DNA of 64,000 nt from Rhodoferax bucti (lineage in GTDB: Bacteria > Pseudomonadota > Gammaproteobacteria > Burkholderiales > Burkholderiaceae_C), in NCBI RefSeq assembly GCF_005876985.1, contig NZ_VAHD01000002.1:744001-808000 (forward strand). Direction: 5' to 3'. The position numbers and the translations under genes are program-made. Of this stretch, positions 8,041-16,574 are shown one piece after another; the stretch's first letter is position 1, and the number at the start of each line of letters is the position of its first letter. The notes below the pieces were generated by a model. It was not told where the DNA came from. It ran no database searches and saw nothing but the letters and a program-made list of their open reading frames with translations.

Positions 8041-10346
8041 TGCCTGAGATGACAACCCGGCGCAACTGGCGCCTGCATGCAGTTCTGCTTGCGCTGTGGT
8101 TTGTCTTCTCATTCGGGATTACTTTTTTTGCACGCGATCTGTCCGGGAGTTTTTTCTCTTGGCCGATCGCGTACTGGTTTGCGGCGCAGGGGTCTGTGCT
8201 GGTGTTCATTGGCATCGTGGTGACGTTTGCTTTTTTCGCGAACCGACGATCGCAAGAAACTTCTCTTTTTCATCCTGCTGAATACCGGCAGTACACCCGC
8301 AGTATTCATCGCCGGTTTTTTGTTTTCGTGGCAGTGCTGCTCTGCTTTTTGATGGCGCTGGGGCTGGCAGAGCATTGGGGCTTGCCCCGGGCGTGGGTGG
8401 CGGGTATTTTTCTGTCGGTGACTTTGGTGCTGTACGCGGTGATCGGAGTGTTTGCACGCACCGCGGATGCCAATGAGTACTACGTTGCAGGGCGGCGTAT
8501 CCCCAGTGTGTACAACGGTATGGCGACCGCCGCCGATTGGATGAGTGCGGCCTCCTTCATCAGCTTGGCCGGAGGGCTTTACTCCCAGGGGTTCAGTGGC
8601 TCCGGTGCGCAGCCGGGAGGTTTGGCCTATGTGTTGGGCTGGACCGGCGGGTTTTGTCTCGTCGCCCTGTTGGTGGCGCCCTACCTGCGCAGCATGAATT
8701 TGTACACCGTACCGGATTTCTTCTTGGTGCGCTTTGGTGGACATTGGCCCCGGCGTATTGCGGCCTGGTCGGCGGTGCTGTGCTCATTCACCTATGTAGT
8801 GGCTCAGCTCTACGGGGTAGGCTTGATCACTTCACGCCTGACCGGCGTGCATTTTGAAATCGGTATTTTGCTGGCGCTGGGAGGCGTGCTGGTGTGCTCG
8901 TTCTTGGGTGGAATGCGGGCGGTCACCTGGACGCAAGTTACTCAGTATGTGGTGATCATCCTGGCCTTTTTGATCCCGGTGTCCTGGTTGTCTTACCAGC
9001 AAACAGGCAATCCATTCGCGCCACTGGCGTATGGACAGCAGCTGGGCAAGATTACGGACATGGAGCGGGCGTTTGCCGTGTCAGCGCAGGAGCAAGAGGT
9101 TGTGGTGATTTATGCCCGCCGTGCAGAGGAGTTTCAGCGCAAGTTGCAGGATGTCGATGCCTCGCTCGCGCAAGAGCGTGCCGAGTTACGGCGCCAACTG
9201 CGCGTGTTGGGTGACAGCAAGGCGCCTGACACCTTGGTGCAATCCACGCGTAAAGCCTTGGCCGCCCTGCCCAAAGATGCGGTTGCCGCCCGCGAGATGT
9301 GGAGTCGTGGCTTCCAGGAGAACGCCGACCGCGCCAAGGCCTTAGGGGGCATGGCCTCGCAGACCCGCGCATTTGCGGGGGACCCGGATGGTTCGCCTGC
9401 AGAGCAGTCGGCGTTCACGGCGTCCCGTTCCAACTTCTTAGCGCTGATGTTTTGCTTGATGGTGGGCACTGCAGGTCTGCCACATTTGTTAACCCGCTAC
9501 TACACCACGCCGGGTGTGGCCCAGGCGCGCAGGTCGGTGGCATGGTCTTTGGTGTTCATTGCACTGCTGTATTTGTCAGCGCCCGCGCTGGCCGTACTGG
9601 TTAAGTATGAGGTGATGGCCCATCTCGTAGGCCAACCGTTTGATGCCTTGCCCTCGTGGATGTTGCAATGGTCCCGCGATCCGAATTTGCTTGCCTTCAG
9701 CGATGTGAACAGCGATGGCATCCTGCAGTTTGCAGAGCTGCGGGTCGGTGCTGATCTGGTCATGCTGGCCTCGCCCGATATAGGTGGGTTGCCGTATGTG
9801 GTGTCCGTGTTAGTCGCAGCGGGGGGGTTGGCCGCCGCGCTGTCTACCGCAGACGGGCTGCTGCTCACGATTGGCAATGCGCTAGCACATGATATGTACT
9901 TTGAGGGCAAGAGCAATAAGGCAGAGGCGATGCGCCGCGTCATGTTGTCCAAGTTCGCGCTTTTGGTTGTGGCGCTGATGGCGGCCTATGCGGCGGCGCA
10001 GCGGCCTGCAGGCATTTTGTATTTGGTGTCTGCATCGTTTTCCTTGGCGGGGGCTGCTTTTGTGCCGGCCATGGTGATGGGCATTTTTTGGAAGCGCACA
10101 ACACGAACCGGTGCAGTTGCCGGCATGCTCGCGGGCTTGGGCACTACGGTGTATTACATGGTGGTCAATTTCCCTTTGCTGCGGCAGTGGTTTGGATTTT
10201 CCGGCGAGCATCTGTGGTTCGGCATTCAGCCGGTATCGGCGGGCGTTTTCGGTGTGCCGGTGGGGCTGATAGTTGCTTTCCTGGTCAGCCTGGCGACCTC
10301 GCCGGAGTCTAGTGAAGATGGTAATTGGGCACCTCCTCTGGGTTAG
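8040..10346 (+). CDS. Sodium/solute symporter fused to a DUF4212 small subunit
   Basis: 768 residues. Residues about 5-75 (NWRLHAVLLALWFVFSFG, then FSWPIAYWFAAQGSVLVFI) resemble the DUF4212 small-subunit proteins that normally precede the VC_2705-type symporter as a separate gene. From about residue 85 the SSS permease follows (NEYYVAGRRIPSVYNGMATAADWMSAASFIS). A soluble charged insert of roughly 130 residues (about 330-460) and an EF-hand-like DVNSDGILQFAEL near residue 560 are also present. The ATG at 8040 overlaps the ppsA stop; a second ATG at 8049 is possible and neither has a strong ribosome-binding site, fitting coupling. The substrate may be a monocarboxylate such as acetate, by analogy only. 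Confidence 0.85.
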   Translation: MPEMTTRRNWRLHAVLLALWFVFSFGITFFARDLSGSFFSWPIAYWFAAQGSVLVFIGIVVTFAFFANRRSQETSLFHPAEYRQYTRSIHRRFFVFVAVLLCFLMALGLAEHWGLPRAWVAGIFLSVTLVLYAVIGVFARTADANEYYVAGRRIPSVYNGMATAADWMSAASFISLAGGLYSQGFSGSGAQPGGLAYVLGWTGGFCLVALLVAPYLRSMNLYTVPDFFLVRFGGHWPRRIAAWSAVLCSFTYVVAQLYGVGLITSRLTGVHFEIGILLALGGVLVCSFLGGMRAVTWTQVTQYVVIILAFLIPVSWLSYQQTGNPFAPLAYGQQLGKITDMERAFAVSAQEQEVVVIYARRAEEFQRKLQDVDASLAQERAELRRQLRVLGDSKAPDTLVQSTRKALAALPKDAVAAREMWSRGFQENADRAKALGGMASQTRAFAGDPDGSPAEQSAFTASRSNFLALMFCLMVGTAGLPHLLTRYYTTPGVAQARRSVAWSLVFIALLYLSAPALAVLVKYEVMAHLVGQPFDALPSWMLQWSRDPNLLAFSDVNSDGILQFAELRVGADLVMLASPDIGGLPYVVSVLVAAGGLAAALSTADGLLLTIGNALAHDMYFEGKSNKAEAMRRVMLSKFALLVVALMAAYAAAQRPAGILYLVSASFSLAGAAFVPAMVMGIFWKRTTRTGAVAGMLAGLGTTVYYMVVNFPLLRQWFGFSGEHLWFGIQPVSAGVFGVPVGLIVAFLVSLATSPESSEDGNWAPPLG

Positions 10347-10354
10347 GCTATAAT
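10325..10354 (+). promoter_or_regulatory. Candidate sigma-70 promoter of the rpsF operon
   Basis: A perfect TATAAT (10349-10354) is preceded at 18 bp by TTGGGC (10325-10330). It overlaps the end of the symporter gene and lies 108 bp before rpsF, the expected place for a ribosomal-protein operon promoter. Confidence 0.55.
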
Positions 10355-10370
10355 CATGGGCTTCGCCTTG

Positions 10371-10442
10371 CTGCACCCCGTCTAGACGCCGGGGGCAGCT
10401 TTTATTGACCGGCACGCAAGTGCCGGGAACCCAGATGCTGGG
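10371..10442 (+). promoter_or_regulatory. Structured rpsF leader with three hairpins
   Basis: Three consecutive hairpins lie between the promoter and rpsF: CTGC/GCAG plus CCCC/GGGG (10371-10398), CCGGCAC-GCAA-GTGCCGG (10409-10426, perfect 7-bp stem with a tetraloop) and CCCAG-ATG-CTGGG (10430-10442). Leaders of rpsF operons in many bacteria bind the S6:S18 complex for autogenous control. Whether this one matches that motif needs a covariance-model search. Confidence 0.35.
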
Positions 10443-10461
10443 AAATCCTCAAGGAGTATCA

Positions 10462-10827
10462 ATGCGTCATTACGAAATCATCCTCATGATCCACCCGGAT
10501 CAGAGCGAGCAAGTTCCTGCCATGCTGGAGCGTTACAAGGGCATGATCACCGCTGGCGGTGGCAAGGTGCACCGCGTTGAAGATTGGGGCCGTCGTCAGA
10601 TGGTGTACATGATCAACAAGCTGGCCAAGGCCCACTACCTGTGCGTCAACATCGAAGCCGACCAGGCTGTGATGTCTGAACTCGAACACGCGTTCAAGTT
10701 TAACGACGCTGTGTTGCGTCACCTGACTGTGTCCAAGAAGAAAGCTGAAACCGGTCCTTCTTCCATGATGAAGACAGTCGAGCGCGAAGACGCACGCAAG
10801 GCCCAACAGGCCGAGTACCAAGCCTAA
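10462..10827 (+). CDS. rpsF: 30S ribosomal protein S6
   Basis: 121 residues. S6 binds with S18 on the platform of the 30S subunit. The start [25 protein letters not shown] and the middle [21 protein letters not shown] are typical. The ATG at 10462 follows AAGGAG with proper spacing; an upstream in-frame start would only add leader sequence. It is the first gene of rpsF-priB-rpsR-rplI, the standard proteobacterial order. Confidence 0.98.
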   Translation: MRHYEIILMIHPDQSEQVPAMLERYKGMITAGGGKVHRVEDWGRRQMVYMINKLAKAHYLCVNIEADQAVMSELEHAFKFNDAVLRHLTVSKKKAETGPSSMMKTVEREDARKAQQAEYQA

Positions 10828-10860
10828 TTGGATCGGTTAACGAATCTTTCCTGGTAAGGA

Positions 10861-11154
10861 GTGCAAGCGAATTCACTGGTTTTAGGTGCTTGTATCGCAG
10901 AGGTAGAAACCATGCGCTACACGCCCGCAGGCTTACCGGCCTTGAATCTGCGGCTCGAGCACGAGTCTGTGGTTCAGGAAGCCGGCAGCAGCAGAACCGT
11001 GAAAGTCGTAGTCAAGGCGGTGGCCTTCGGAACACTGGCAGAACGGCTTGCCAAGCAAGCCATAGGCAGTGTCTGGAACTTCACCGGTTTTTTGGCAAAT
11101 GCACGACAGGGAAAGTCAGTCGTTTTCCATATTCAAGAATTTTTGCAAGATTAA
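10861..11154 (+). CDS. priB: Primosomal replication protein N (PriB)
   Basis: 97 residues, a single OB fold related to SSB that helps PriA restart stalled forks. Recognised by IAEVETMRYTPAGLPALNLRLEHES and the C-terminal GKSVVFHIQEF, plus its place between rpsF and rpsR. The start is uncertain: the frame has a stop at 10855-10857, and the only early conventional start is GTG at 10861, which shares its G with the AAGGAG motif (10856-10861). A CTG at 10876 would be better spaced from nothing obvious and is less likely. Confidence 0.88.
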   Translation: MQANSLVLGACIAEVETMRYTPAGLPALNLRLEHESVVQEAGSSRTVKVVVKAVAFGTLAERLAKQAIGSVWNFTGFLANARQGKSVVFHIQEFLQD

Positions 11155-11171
11155 TTTTTTAGGAGTCCATC

Positions 11172-11453
11172 ATGCCCGGACCAAAACGTTTCAACAAAGA
11201 CAAGCGTCCCAAGCGCAACACCCAATCGCTGCTGTTCAAGCGCAAGCGTTTCTGCCGCTTCACCGTGACCGGTGTGGAAGAAATCGACTACAAAGACATC
11301 GACACTTTGCGTGACTTCATTGCTGAAAACGGCAAGATCATCCCCGCACGCCTCACCGGCACCCGCGCTATTTTCCAGCGTCAACTGAACACCGCTATCA
11401 AGCGCGCTCGCTTCCTGGCGATGCTGCCTTACAGCGACCAGCACAAGATCTAA
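11172..11453 (+). CDS. rpsR: 30S ribosomal protein S18
   Basis: 93 residues, slightly longer than the usual 75 because of an N-terminal basic extension ([19 protein letters not shown]). The core is conserved: [21 protein letters not shown], then [21 protein letters not shown] and [17 protein letters not shown]. It partners with S6 in the 30S platform. A TAGGAG site precedes the ATG, and rplI follows after 12 bp. Confidence 0.97.
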   Translation: MPGPKRFNKDKRPKRNTQSLLFKRKRFCRFTVTGVEEIDYKDIDTLRDFIAENGKIIPARLTGTRAIFQRQLNTAIKRARFLAMLPYSDQHKI

Positions 11454-11465
11454 GGAGTCCCGACC

Positions 11466-11918
11466 ATGCAAATCATTCTGCTCGACAAGGTCGTGAACCT
11501 CGGCAACCTCGGCGAAATCGTCAAGGTCAAAGACGGCTACGCTCGCAATTTCCTGATCCCCTCCGGCCGTGCACGTCGCGCTACTGAATCTGCCAAGGCA
11601 GAATTCGAAGCCAAGCGCGCTGAACTGGAAAAAGCTGCAGCCGCCAAGTTGGCTGAGTGCAAGGCTTTGGGCGAAAAGCTCGGCGGTACCACCATCAAGC
11701 TGACTCAAAAGGCGGGTGTGGATGGCCGTTTGTTCGGTTCCGTCACCAACTACGACATCGCTGAAGAATTGGCTAAGACTGGTTACAAAGTCGCCAAGTC
11801 GCAAGTGCGTATGCCCAACGGCCCTATCAAGGTCGTGAGCGACAGCACTGTGAGCGTGGCTCTGCACACTGACGTGGTGGTGGACATCACCGTGTCCGTG
11901 TACGGCGAAACTGCGTAA
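11466..11918 (+). CDS. rplI: 50S ribosomal protein L9
   Basis: 150 residues, full length. The N-terminal domain ([32 protein letters not shown]) binds 23S rRNA. A long connecting helix of Ala/Lys/Glu-rich sequence (about 40-75) and a C-terminal domain with [19 protein letters not shown] follow. AAGGAG precedes the start. It is the last gene of the rpsF operon, followed by an intrinsic terminator. Confidence 0.98.
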   Translation: MQIILLDKVVNLGNLGEIVKVKDGYARNFLIPSGRARRATESAKAEFEAKRAELEKAAAAKLAECKALGEKLGGTTIKLTQKAGVDGRLFGSVTNYDIAEELAKTGYKVAKSQVRMPNGPIKVVSDSTVSVALHTDVVVDITVSVYGETA

Positions 11919-11960
11919 GCAATCCTCTGCATGCAGTCTGGTAACAGACTGCAGCAACTC

Positions 11961-11993
11961 AAAAGCCGCAAGGGCCTGCCTCTTGCGGCTTTT
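11961..11993 (+). terminator. Intrinsic terminator after rplI
   Basis: AAAAGCCGCAAG (11961-11972) pairs perfectly with CTTGCGGCTTTT (11982-11993) around a 9-nt loop, followed by a T-rich tail. Confidence 0.9.
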
Positions 11994-12110
11994 GTATTTT
12001 GTGCGGTGACTTATCCCGCTCTTTGCACAGTTTTCCCACAACTTGCCCCCAGCCTTTTCCTCGACGTACGCACGGGCACGCTTTAGGATCACAGGCTCTA
12101 AGGAAATCTC

Positions 12111-13514
12111 ATGTCTGCAGTCCCCTCTCTTACTGATGGCTTCGAATCTGATCGCCAGATCGCCCAGCTACGGGTGCCTCCGCACTCCATTGAAGGGGAG
12201 TCCAGTGTGATTGGGGGGCTGTTGTTGGACAACGAGGCGTGGGACCGAGTGAGCGACATCCTGATGGATGCCGATTTTTACCGGCACGAGCATCGCTTGA
12301 TTTATGCGTCGATTGGCGTCTTGATCAACGGCAACAAGCCAGCAGACGTGATCACGGTGTTTGAGCACCTCCAGAACCAGGGCAAAGCAGAAGAGGTGGG
12401 CGGGCTCGCCTATTTGAACTCCCTGGCCCAGTACGTGCCGAGTGCGAGCAATATCCGCCGCTACGCCGAGATCGTGCGGGACCGTTCGATTCTGCGTAAA
12501 CTGGTCAGCGCCAGTGACGAAATCGCCACCAATGCGTTCAATCCCAAGGGACGTCCCGTTTCGGAGATCGTGGACGAATCCGAGCAGAAGATTTTCAACA
12601 TCGGCGAGGCGGGCAAGCGCAATAAGCAGGGCTTCCAGTCGATGGACAACCTCGTGGTCAACTTGCTGGACCGCGTGCAGGAGATGGCGGACAACCCGAA
12701 CGACGTCACCGGCGTACCCACGGGTTTCATCGATTTCGACCGCATGACGGCAGGTCTGCAGGCTGGCGACCTGATTGTGTTGGCGGCACGTCCTTCCATG
12801 GGCAAGACGGCCCTGGCCATCAACATTGCGGAGCACGTGGCTCTGAACGAAGGTTTGCCGGTTGCCATCTTCTCGATGGAAATGGGTGCCGCCCAATTGG
12901 CGGTGCGTATCGTGGGCTCCATCGGCCGCGTGGACCAGGGCCACTTGCGCACCGGCAAGCTGACGGATGAAGAGTGGCCGCGCTTGTCGGAGGCGATTGA
13001 GAAGCTGCGCACCATCTCACTGCACATCGATGAAAGCGCCGGTCTCAATTCGAGCGAAGTGCGTGCCAATGCCCGCCGTCTGGCACGCCAGTGCGGGCAG
13101 CTCGGCCTGATTGTGGTGGACTATTTGCAGCTGATGAGTGGCAGCGGTGGCGACGGTGAAAACCGCGCGACCGAGCTGGGTGAAATCTCCCGGGGCTTGA
13201 AGATGCTGGCCCGTGAGCTCAAATGCCCGGTGATTGCGCTCTCCCAGCTGAACCGTTCAGTGGAGCAGCGGCCCGACAAGCGTCCCATGATGAGTGACTT
13301 GCGTGAATCCGGCGCTATTGAGCAGGATGCGGACATCATCATGTTCATTTACCGCGATGAGTACTACACGAAGGACCAATGTAAAGAGCCGGGCGTGGCT
13401 GAAGTCATCATCGCCAAGCAGCGTAACGGCCCGACAGGTACCGTCAAGCTCGCCTTCATGAACCGGTTCACCAAGTTCGAAAACCTGGCCCACAGCGGTG
13501 GGGATGATTACTGA
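12111..13514 (+). CDS. dnaB: Replicative DNA helicase
   Basis: 467 residues. DnaB is the hexameric 5'-3' helicase of the replication fork. The N-terminal domain starts at LRVPPHSIEGESSVIGGLLLDNEAWD. The RecA-like motor has Walker A ARPSMGKTALAINIAEH near residue 230, FSMEMGAAQLAVR, and Walker B LIVVDYLQLMSG, followed by LKMLARELKCPVIALSQLNRSVE. It follows rplI, as in many betaproteobacteria, but has its own upstream region after the rplI terminator. Confidence 0.98.
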   Translation: MSAVPSLTDGFESDRQIAQLRVPPHSIEGESSVIGGLLLDNEAWDRVSDILMDADFYRHEHRLIYASIGVLINGNKPADVITVFEHLQNQGKAEEVGGLAYLNSLAQYVPSASNIRRYAEIVRDRSILRKLVSASDEIATNAFNPKGRPVSEIVDESEQKIFNIGEAGKRNKQGFQSMDNLVVNLLDRVQEMADNPNDVTGVPTGFIDFDRMTAGLQAGDLIVLAARPSMGKTALAINIAEHVALNEGLPVAIFSMEMGAAQLAVRIVGSIGRVDQGHLRTGKLTDEEWPRLSEAIEKLRTISLHIDESAGLNSSEVRANARRLARQCGQLGLIVVDYLQLMSGSGGDGENRATELGEISRGLKMLARELKCPVIALSQLNRSVEQRPDKRPMMSDLRESGAIEQDADIIMFIYRDEYYTKDQCKEPGVAEVIIAKQRNGPTGTVKLAFMNRFTKFENLAHSGGDDY

Positions 13515-13533
13515 TCTTCGGTCAAGTAAATAG

Positions 13534-13572
13534 AAAAAGGGCTGGAAGCCAAATCGGCTTCCAGCCCTTTTT
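13534..13572. terminator. Bidirectional terminator between dnaB and phoH
   Basis: AAAAAGGGCTGGAAGCC (13534-13550) is the exact inverse complement of GGCTTCCAGCCCTTTTT (13556-13572), with a 5-nt loop. A/T runs on both sides let it serve both convergent genes. Confidence 0.93.
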
Positions 13573-13578
13573 ACATAT

Positions 13579-13604
13579 GCGCAAGTAGCTACTATTTTTA
13601 TAGC
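13579..13604 (+). repeat. Dispersed repeat copy B (short), at the phoH 3' end
   Basis: TGCGCAAGTAGCTACTATTT then TTATAGC; only the right part of the element. It supplies the phoH stop codon. Confidence 0.7.
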
Positions 13605-15301
13605 ACTTCGCTGGCAAAGTCCGCCAGACGCGAACGCTCGCCACGGGCCAGGGTGATGTGCCCGCCATGGGGCCATCCCTTGAACTTGTCGACGGCAAAG
13701 GTCAGGCCCGACGATCCCTCGGTCAGGTAGGGCGTATCGATCTGCGCCAGGTTGCCCATGCAGATGATTTTGGTGCCGGGGCCTGCGCGGGTGATCAGCG
13801 TTTTCATCTGCTTAGGTGTCAAGTTTTGAGCCTCGTCGATGATGACGTACTTGTTCAGGAAGGTGCGTCCCCGCATGAAGTTCATGCTCTTGATTTTGAC
13901 GCGGCTGCGGATCAACTCGTTGGTCGCTGCGCGGCCCCATTCGCCGGCGTTGGTGTCCGTTTTACCCAGCACTTCCAGGTTGTCGTCCAAGGCGCCCATC
14001 CAAGGGCCCATTTTTTCTTCTTCGGTACCTGGCAGGAAACCGATGTCTTCGCCCACGCTCACGGTAGCACGGGTTACGATGATTTCTGTGTAGCGGCGAT
14101 CGTCCAGCACCTGGGTCAAACCGGCCGCCAAAGCCATCAGCGTTTTACCGGTGCCGGCGGTGCCGGTCAGGGTCACGAAATCGACTTCCGGGTCGGTGAG
14201 CAGGTTCATCGCGAAGTTCTGCTCACGATTGCGGGTGGTCACGCCCCACACGGCGTTCTTGAGGTGGTTGAAGTCTTTGAGGGTTTTCAAAACCGCCGTG
14301 GTTCCGCGGATTTCGGTCACCCGGGCGTACAGACTGGGCTCACCAGGCGACTCAAAGTACACAAACTGGTTGATCATCATTTGCGGCACTACAGGGCCGT
14401 CCACCTTGTAGAAGGTGTGCGGACCCTGCTGCCAGCTCTCCACGCCCTGGCCATGGGTAGCCCAGAAATCAGAGGGTAATGCCAGCGAGCCGGAATACAG
14501 CAGGTCGCCGTCTTCCAGGGTTTTGTCGTTTTGGTAATCGTCGGTGGCCAAGCCCAAGGCGCGGGCTTTGACACGCATGTTGATGTCCTTGGAGACCAGC
14601 ACCACCTCGCGGGGGGCGTAATGCTGACGCAGGGCTTCTACCACGCCCAGGATCTGGTTATCCGCCTTGCCCTGGGGCAGGCTGGTGGGCAAGGTGTAGT
14701 TCAGCGGCTGGGTCTGGAACATCAGCTTGCCGCGCGCATCCTTGTGGCCGGTGCTGTCCAGCAAGAAGCCTGCTGTGATATCGGCGCCCGGAGCGCCTGC
14801 CAGCGTATCCAGGGTGCGGCTGGTTTGGCGGGCGTTGCGCGCGACTTCGGTCATGCCTTTTTTGTGGCCGTCCAGCTCTTCCAGCACGATCATGGGCAGA
14901 TAAATGTCATGTTCCTCGAAGCGGAACAGGCACATCGGATCGTGCAGCAACACGTTGGTGTCCAGCACAAAGAGCTTCTTGGGGCCGGTGGATTTCGCGC
15001 GCTTGCTGCGCTTGGTCTCAGGCGCAAGGGCAGCGGCTTGGGAGACGGATTTTGTCGGCAAACTCACCTGAGTTGGGGCCGGGGCTGCAACGGCCACGGG
15101 TGCACGGGTCAAGGCCGGAGTTTGTGTGGATTTCCGGGTTTCCCGCGCAACCTGGCGTTCTTGCATGGGCTGGGCTGCTTGGGCAGGCGCAACTTCTGGG
15201 CTGGCTTTGCGGGCCGGGCGGGCGGATGCACGCGCGGGAGCCTCAAAGTCTTTGGCGGTCAATCGGTCAGCACGCTTGGACGGGGCAGGGGGCAGTGGCA
15301 T
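13598..15301 (-). CDS. PIN-PhoH family ATPase
   Basis: 567 residues in three parts. Residues 1 to about 105 are a low-complexity Ala/Pro/basic linker. Residues about 108-250 form a PIN nuclease-like domain (KKLFVLDTNVLLHDP with Asp114, then VLEELDGHKKG). Residues about 330-567 are the PhoH ATPase with Walker A GTAGTGKT and Walker B KYVIIDEAQNLTPKQMK. PIN-PhoH proteins act on RNA, as ATP-dependent RNA unwinding with sequence-specific RNase activity in characterised members. The stop codon and last residue come from a dispersed repeat (GCTATAA at 13598-13604 read in reverse). The start is uncertain within the low-complexity region. Confidence 0.92.
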   Translation of the reverse strand: MPLPPAPSKRADRLTAKDFEAPARASARPARKASPEVAPAQAAQPMQERQVARETRKSTQTPALTRAPVAVAAPAPTQVSLPTKSVSQAAALAPETKRSKRAKSTGPKKLFVLDTNVLLHDPMCLFRFEEHDIYLPMIVLEELDGHKKGMTEVARNARQTSRTLDTLAGAPGADITAGFLLDSTGHKDARGKLMFQTQPLNYTLPTSLPQGKADNQILGVVEALRQHYAPREVVLVSKDINMRVKARALGLATDDYQNDKTLEDGDLLYSGSLALPSDFWATHGQGVESWQQGPHTFYKVDGPVVPQMMINQFVYFESPGEPSLYARVTEIRGTTAVLKTLKDFNHLKNAVWGVTTRNREQNFAMNLLTDPEVDFVTLTGTAGTGKTLMALAAGLTQVLDDRRYTEIIVTRATVSVGEDIGFLPGTEEEKMGPWMGALDDNLEVLGKTDTNAGEWGRAATNELIRSRVKIKSMNFMRGRTFLNKYVIIDEAQNLTPKQMKTLITRAGPGTKIICMGNLAQIDTPYLTEGSSGLTFAVDKFKGWPHGGHITLARGERSRLADFASEVL

Positions 15302-15350
15302 GGAGTGGATTCGCAGAAGTTGGAAAGTGGAAAAGCGATGCCGAAAAAAC

Positions 15351-15383
15351 GAAAAAGCCGCCTTGAGCCAAGGCGGCTTTTTT
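15351..15383 (-). terminator. Intrinsic terminator downstream of bcp
   Basis: AAAAAGCCGCCTTG pairs with CAAGGCGGCTTTTT across a short loop (15352-15382). It lies 3' of bcp and upstream of phoH on the minus strand, insulating phoH from bcp transcription. Confidence 0.85.
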
Positions 15384-15478
15384 GGGGAGCGCGGTTGCGA
15401 GCTTCAACGGCATGCGAACCATTATGCATGAGCACCATGACGGTCTAAACCGCCGGGTGCATCAAAACAACAAGGCAA

Positions 15479-15955
15479 TCAGGCGGCTTTTTTCAGGGCT
15501 TTCACAGCCTTGAGAACGTCGTCCACATGGCCGGGAACCTTCAGGCCGCGCCACTCTTCTTTGACCAAGCCATCGGCGCCGATCAGGAAGGTGCTGCGCT
15601 CAATGCCCTTCACCTTTTTGCCGTACATGATCTTGTTTTTGACCACACCGAACATATGGCACATCTTTTCTTCGGTGTCGGCAATCAGCTCAAAGGGGAG
15701 TTCGAGCTTGGTTTTGAACTCGTCGTGGGACTTCATGTTGTCGCGGGAGACGCCGAACACTTCGGCACCGGCTTTCACGAAGTCCTTGTACTTGTCCCTG
15801 AATTGCATGGCTTCGGTGGTGCAGCCGGGGGTATTGTCTTTGGGGTAGAAGTACAAAACCATGGTTTTCCCGACGTGGGTGGTGTTGGTCACCTTGATGC
15901 CGCCGGTAGCGTTGGCCTCAAATTCGGGAAGGGGTTTGTTGACAACAATCGCCAT
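15479..15955 (-). CDS. bcp: Thioredoxin-dependent peroxiredoxin, BCP type
   Basis: 158 residues. It reduces H2O2 and organic hydroperoxides in the cytoplasm. The active-site segment YFYPKDNTPGCTTEAMQFRD carries the peroxidatic Cys in the PGCT motif, about residue 45. The position five residues on, where many BCPs have a resolving Cys, is Met here, so it is probably of the 1-Cys or distant-Cys kind. The ATG at 15955 (MAIVVNKPLPEF) is preferred to a TTG four codons upstream because homologues usually begin MAI-. Confidence 0.93.
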   Translation of the reverse strand: MAIVVNKPLPEFEANATGGIKVTNTTHVGKTMVLYFYPKDNTPGCTTEAMQFRDKYKDFVKAGAEVFGVSRDNMKSHDEFKTKLELPFELIADTEEKMCHMFGVVKNKIMYGKKVKGIERSTFLIGADGLVKEEWRGLKVPGHVDDVLKAVKALKKAA

Positions 15956-16109
15956 ATGGAATTTCAATCTCGGTGTTTCAGTCCGGCGTGCCGGACTGGT
16001 CAGTCATAGGGGACAGCGTCGAACGTGACAGCAATTCTTCGCTCTGGACCGCAACCCATGATTTTACTCTGAAAAGGTGTCCACCGACCACCTTTCCCGA
16101 GGCGGCTAC

Positions 16110-16475
16110 CTAGATGAGGAGTGCCGCCACTACTTTGCGGCCTTCGCCTGCCAAAAAGTTGTAGGTGCGGCATGCGGCCTGGGTGTCCATGGTTTCCAGT
16201 CCGATACGGCGGCTGTACAAGGGCGCCAGCCATCGGGGGTGCGGGAAGCGGATGGCGGCGCCACTGCCAAACAGCACCAATTCCGACGCAAAGCCCGTCA
16301 GTTCTTCAAAATGTTGTTCCGTGAGGTCTTCAAAGCGGGCGCAAGACCAGGGCTGGCAGATGCCTTGGCTGCTCACGATGATGCTGGAGTGGTACTTCTC
16401 ACCGTTCACCTCGACCCAGCCGGAGCCATAACCGGTCACAGATGGGCCTTGCAAAGCGTCGGGAATGAATTTCAT
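16110..16475 (-). CDS. Mth938-like domain protein (DUF498/NDUFAF3 family)
   Basis: 121 residues. The sequence GYGSGWVEVNGEKYHSSIIV, SQGICQPW and the central LVLFGSGAAIRFPHP, plus ETMDTQAACRTYNFLAGEGRKVVAALLI, match the Mth938-like family. This family includes the mitochondrial complex I assembly factor NDUFAF3; the bacterial role is unclear. It is divergent from the aminotransferase at 16575 with a 99-bp gap. No signal peptide or membrane segment is seen. Confidence 0.85.
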   Translation of the reverse strand: MKFIPDALQGPSVTGYGSGWVEVNGEKYHSSIIVSSQGICQPWSCARFEDLTEQHFEELTGFASELVLFGSGAAIRFPHPRWLAPLYSRRIGLETMDTQAACRTYNFLAGEGRKVVAALLI

Positions 16476-16574
16476 GGGAAGGTGAAGCCTGGGAGATGGC
16501 GGCGGGGCGGGGTGCCTGCCGAACTGTGGTCAAATTATAGGTTTCACCCTGTGCTGACACCTCCCGGAGGGACT

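Noticed and set aside
9700-9745. EF-hand-like DVNSDGILQFAEL as a true calcium site in the symporter
   Set aside because: Only one loop is visible and similar loops occur in this transporter family; calcium binding cannot be claimed.
16077-16574. Upstream in-frame extension of the aminotransferase
   Set aside because: It reads through the divergent Mth938-like gene; the TTG after GGAGG matches the conserved N-terminus.
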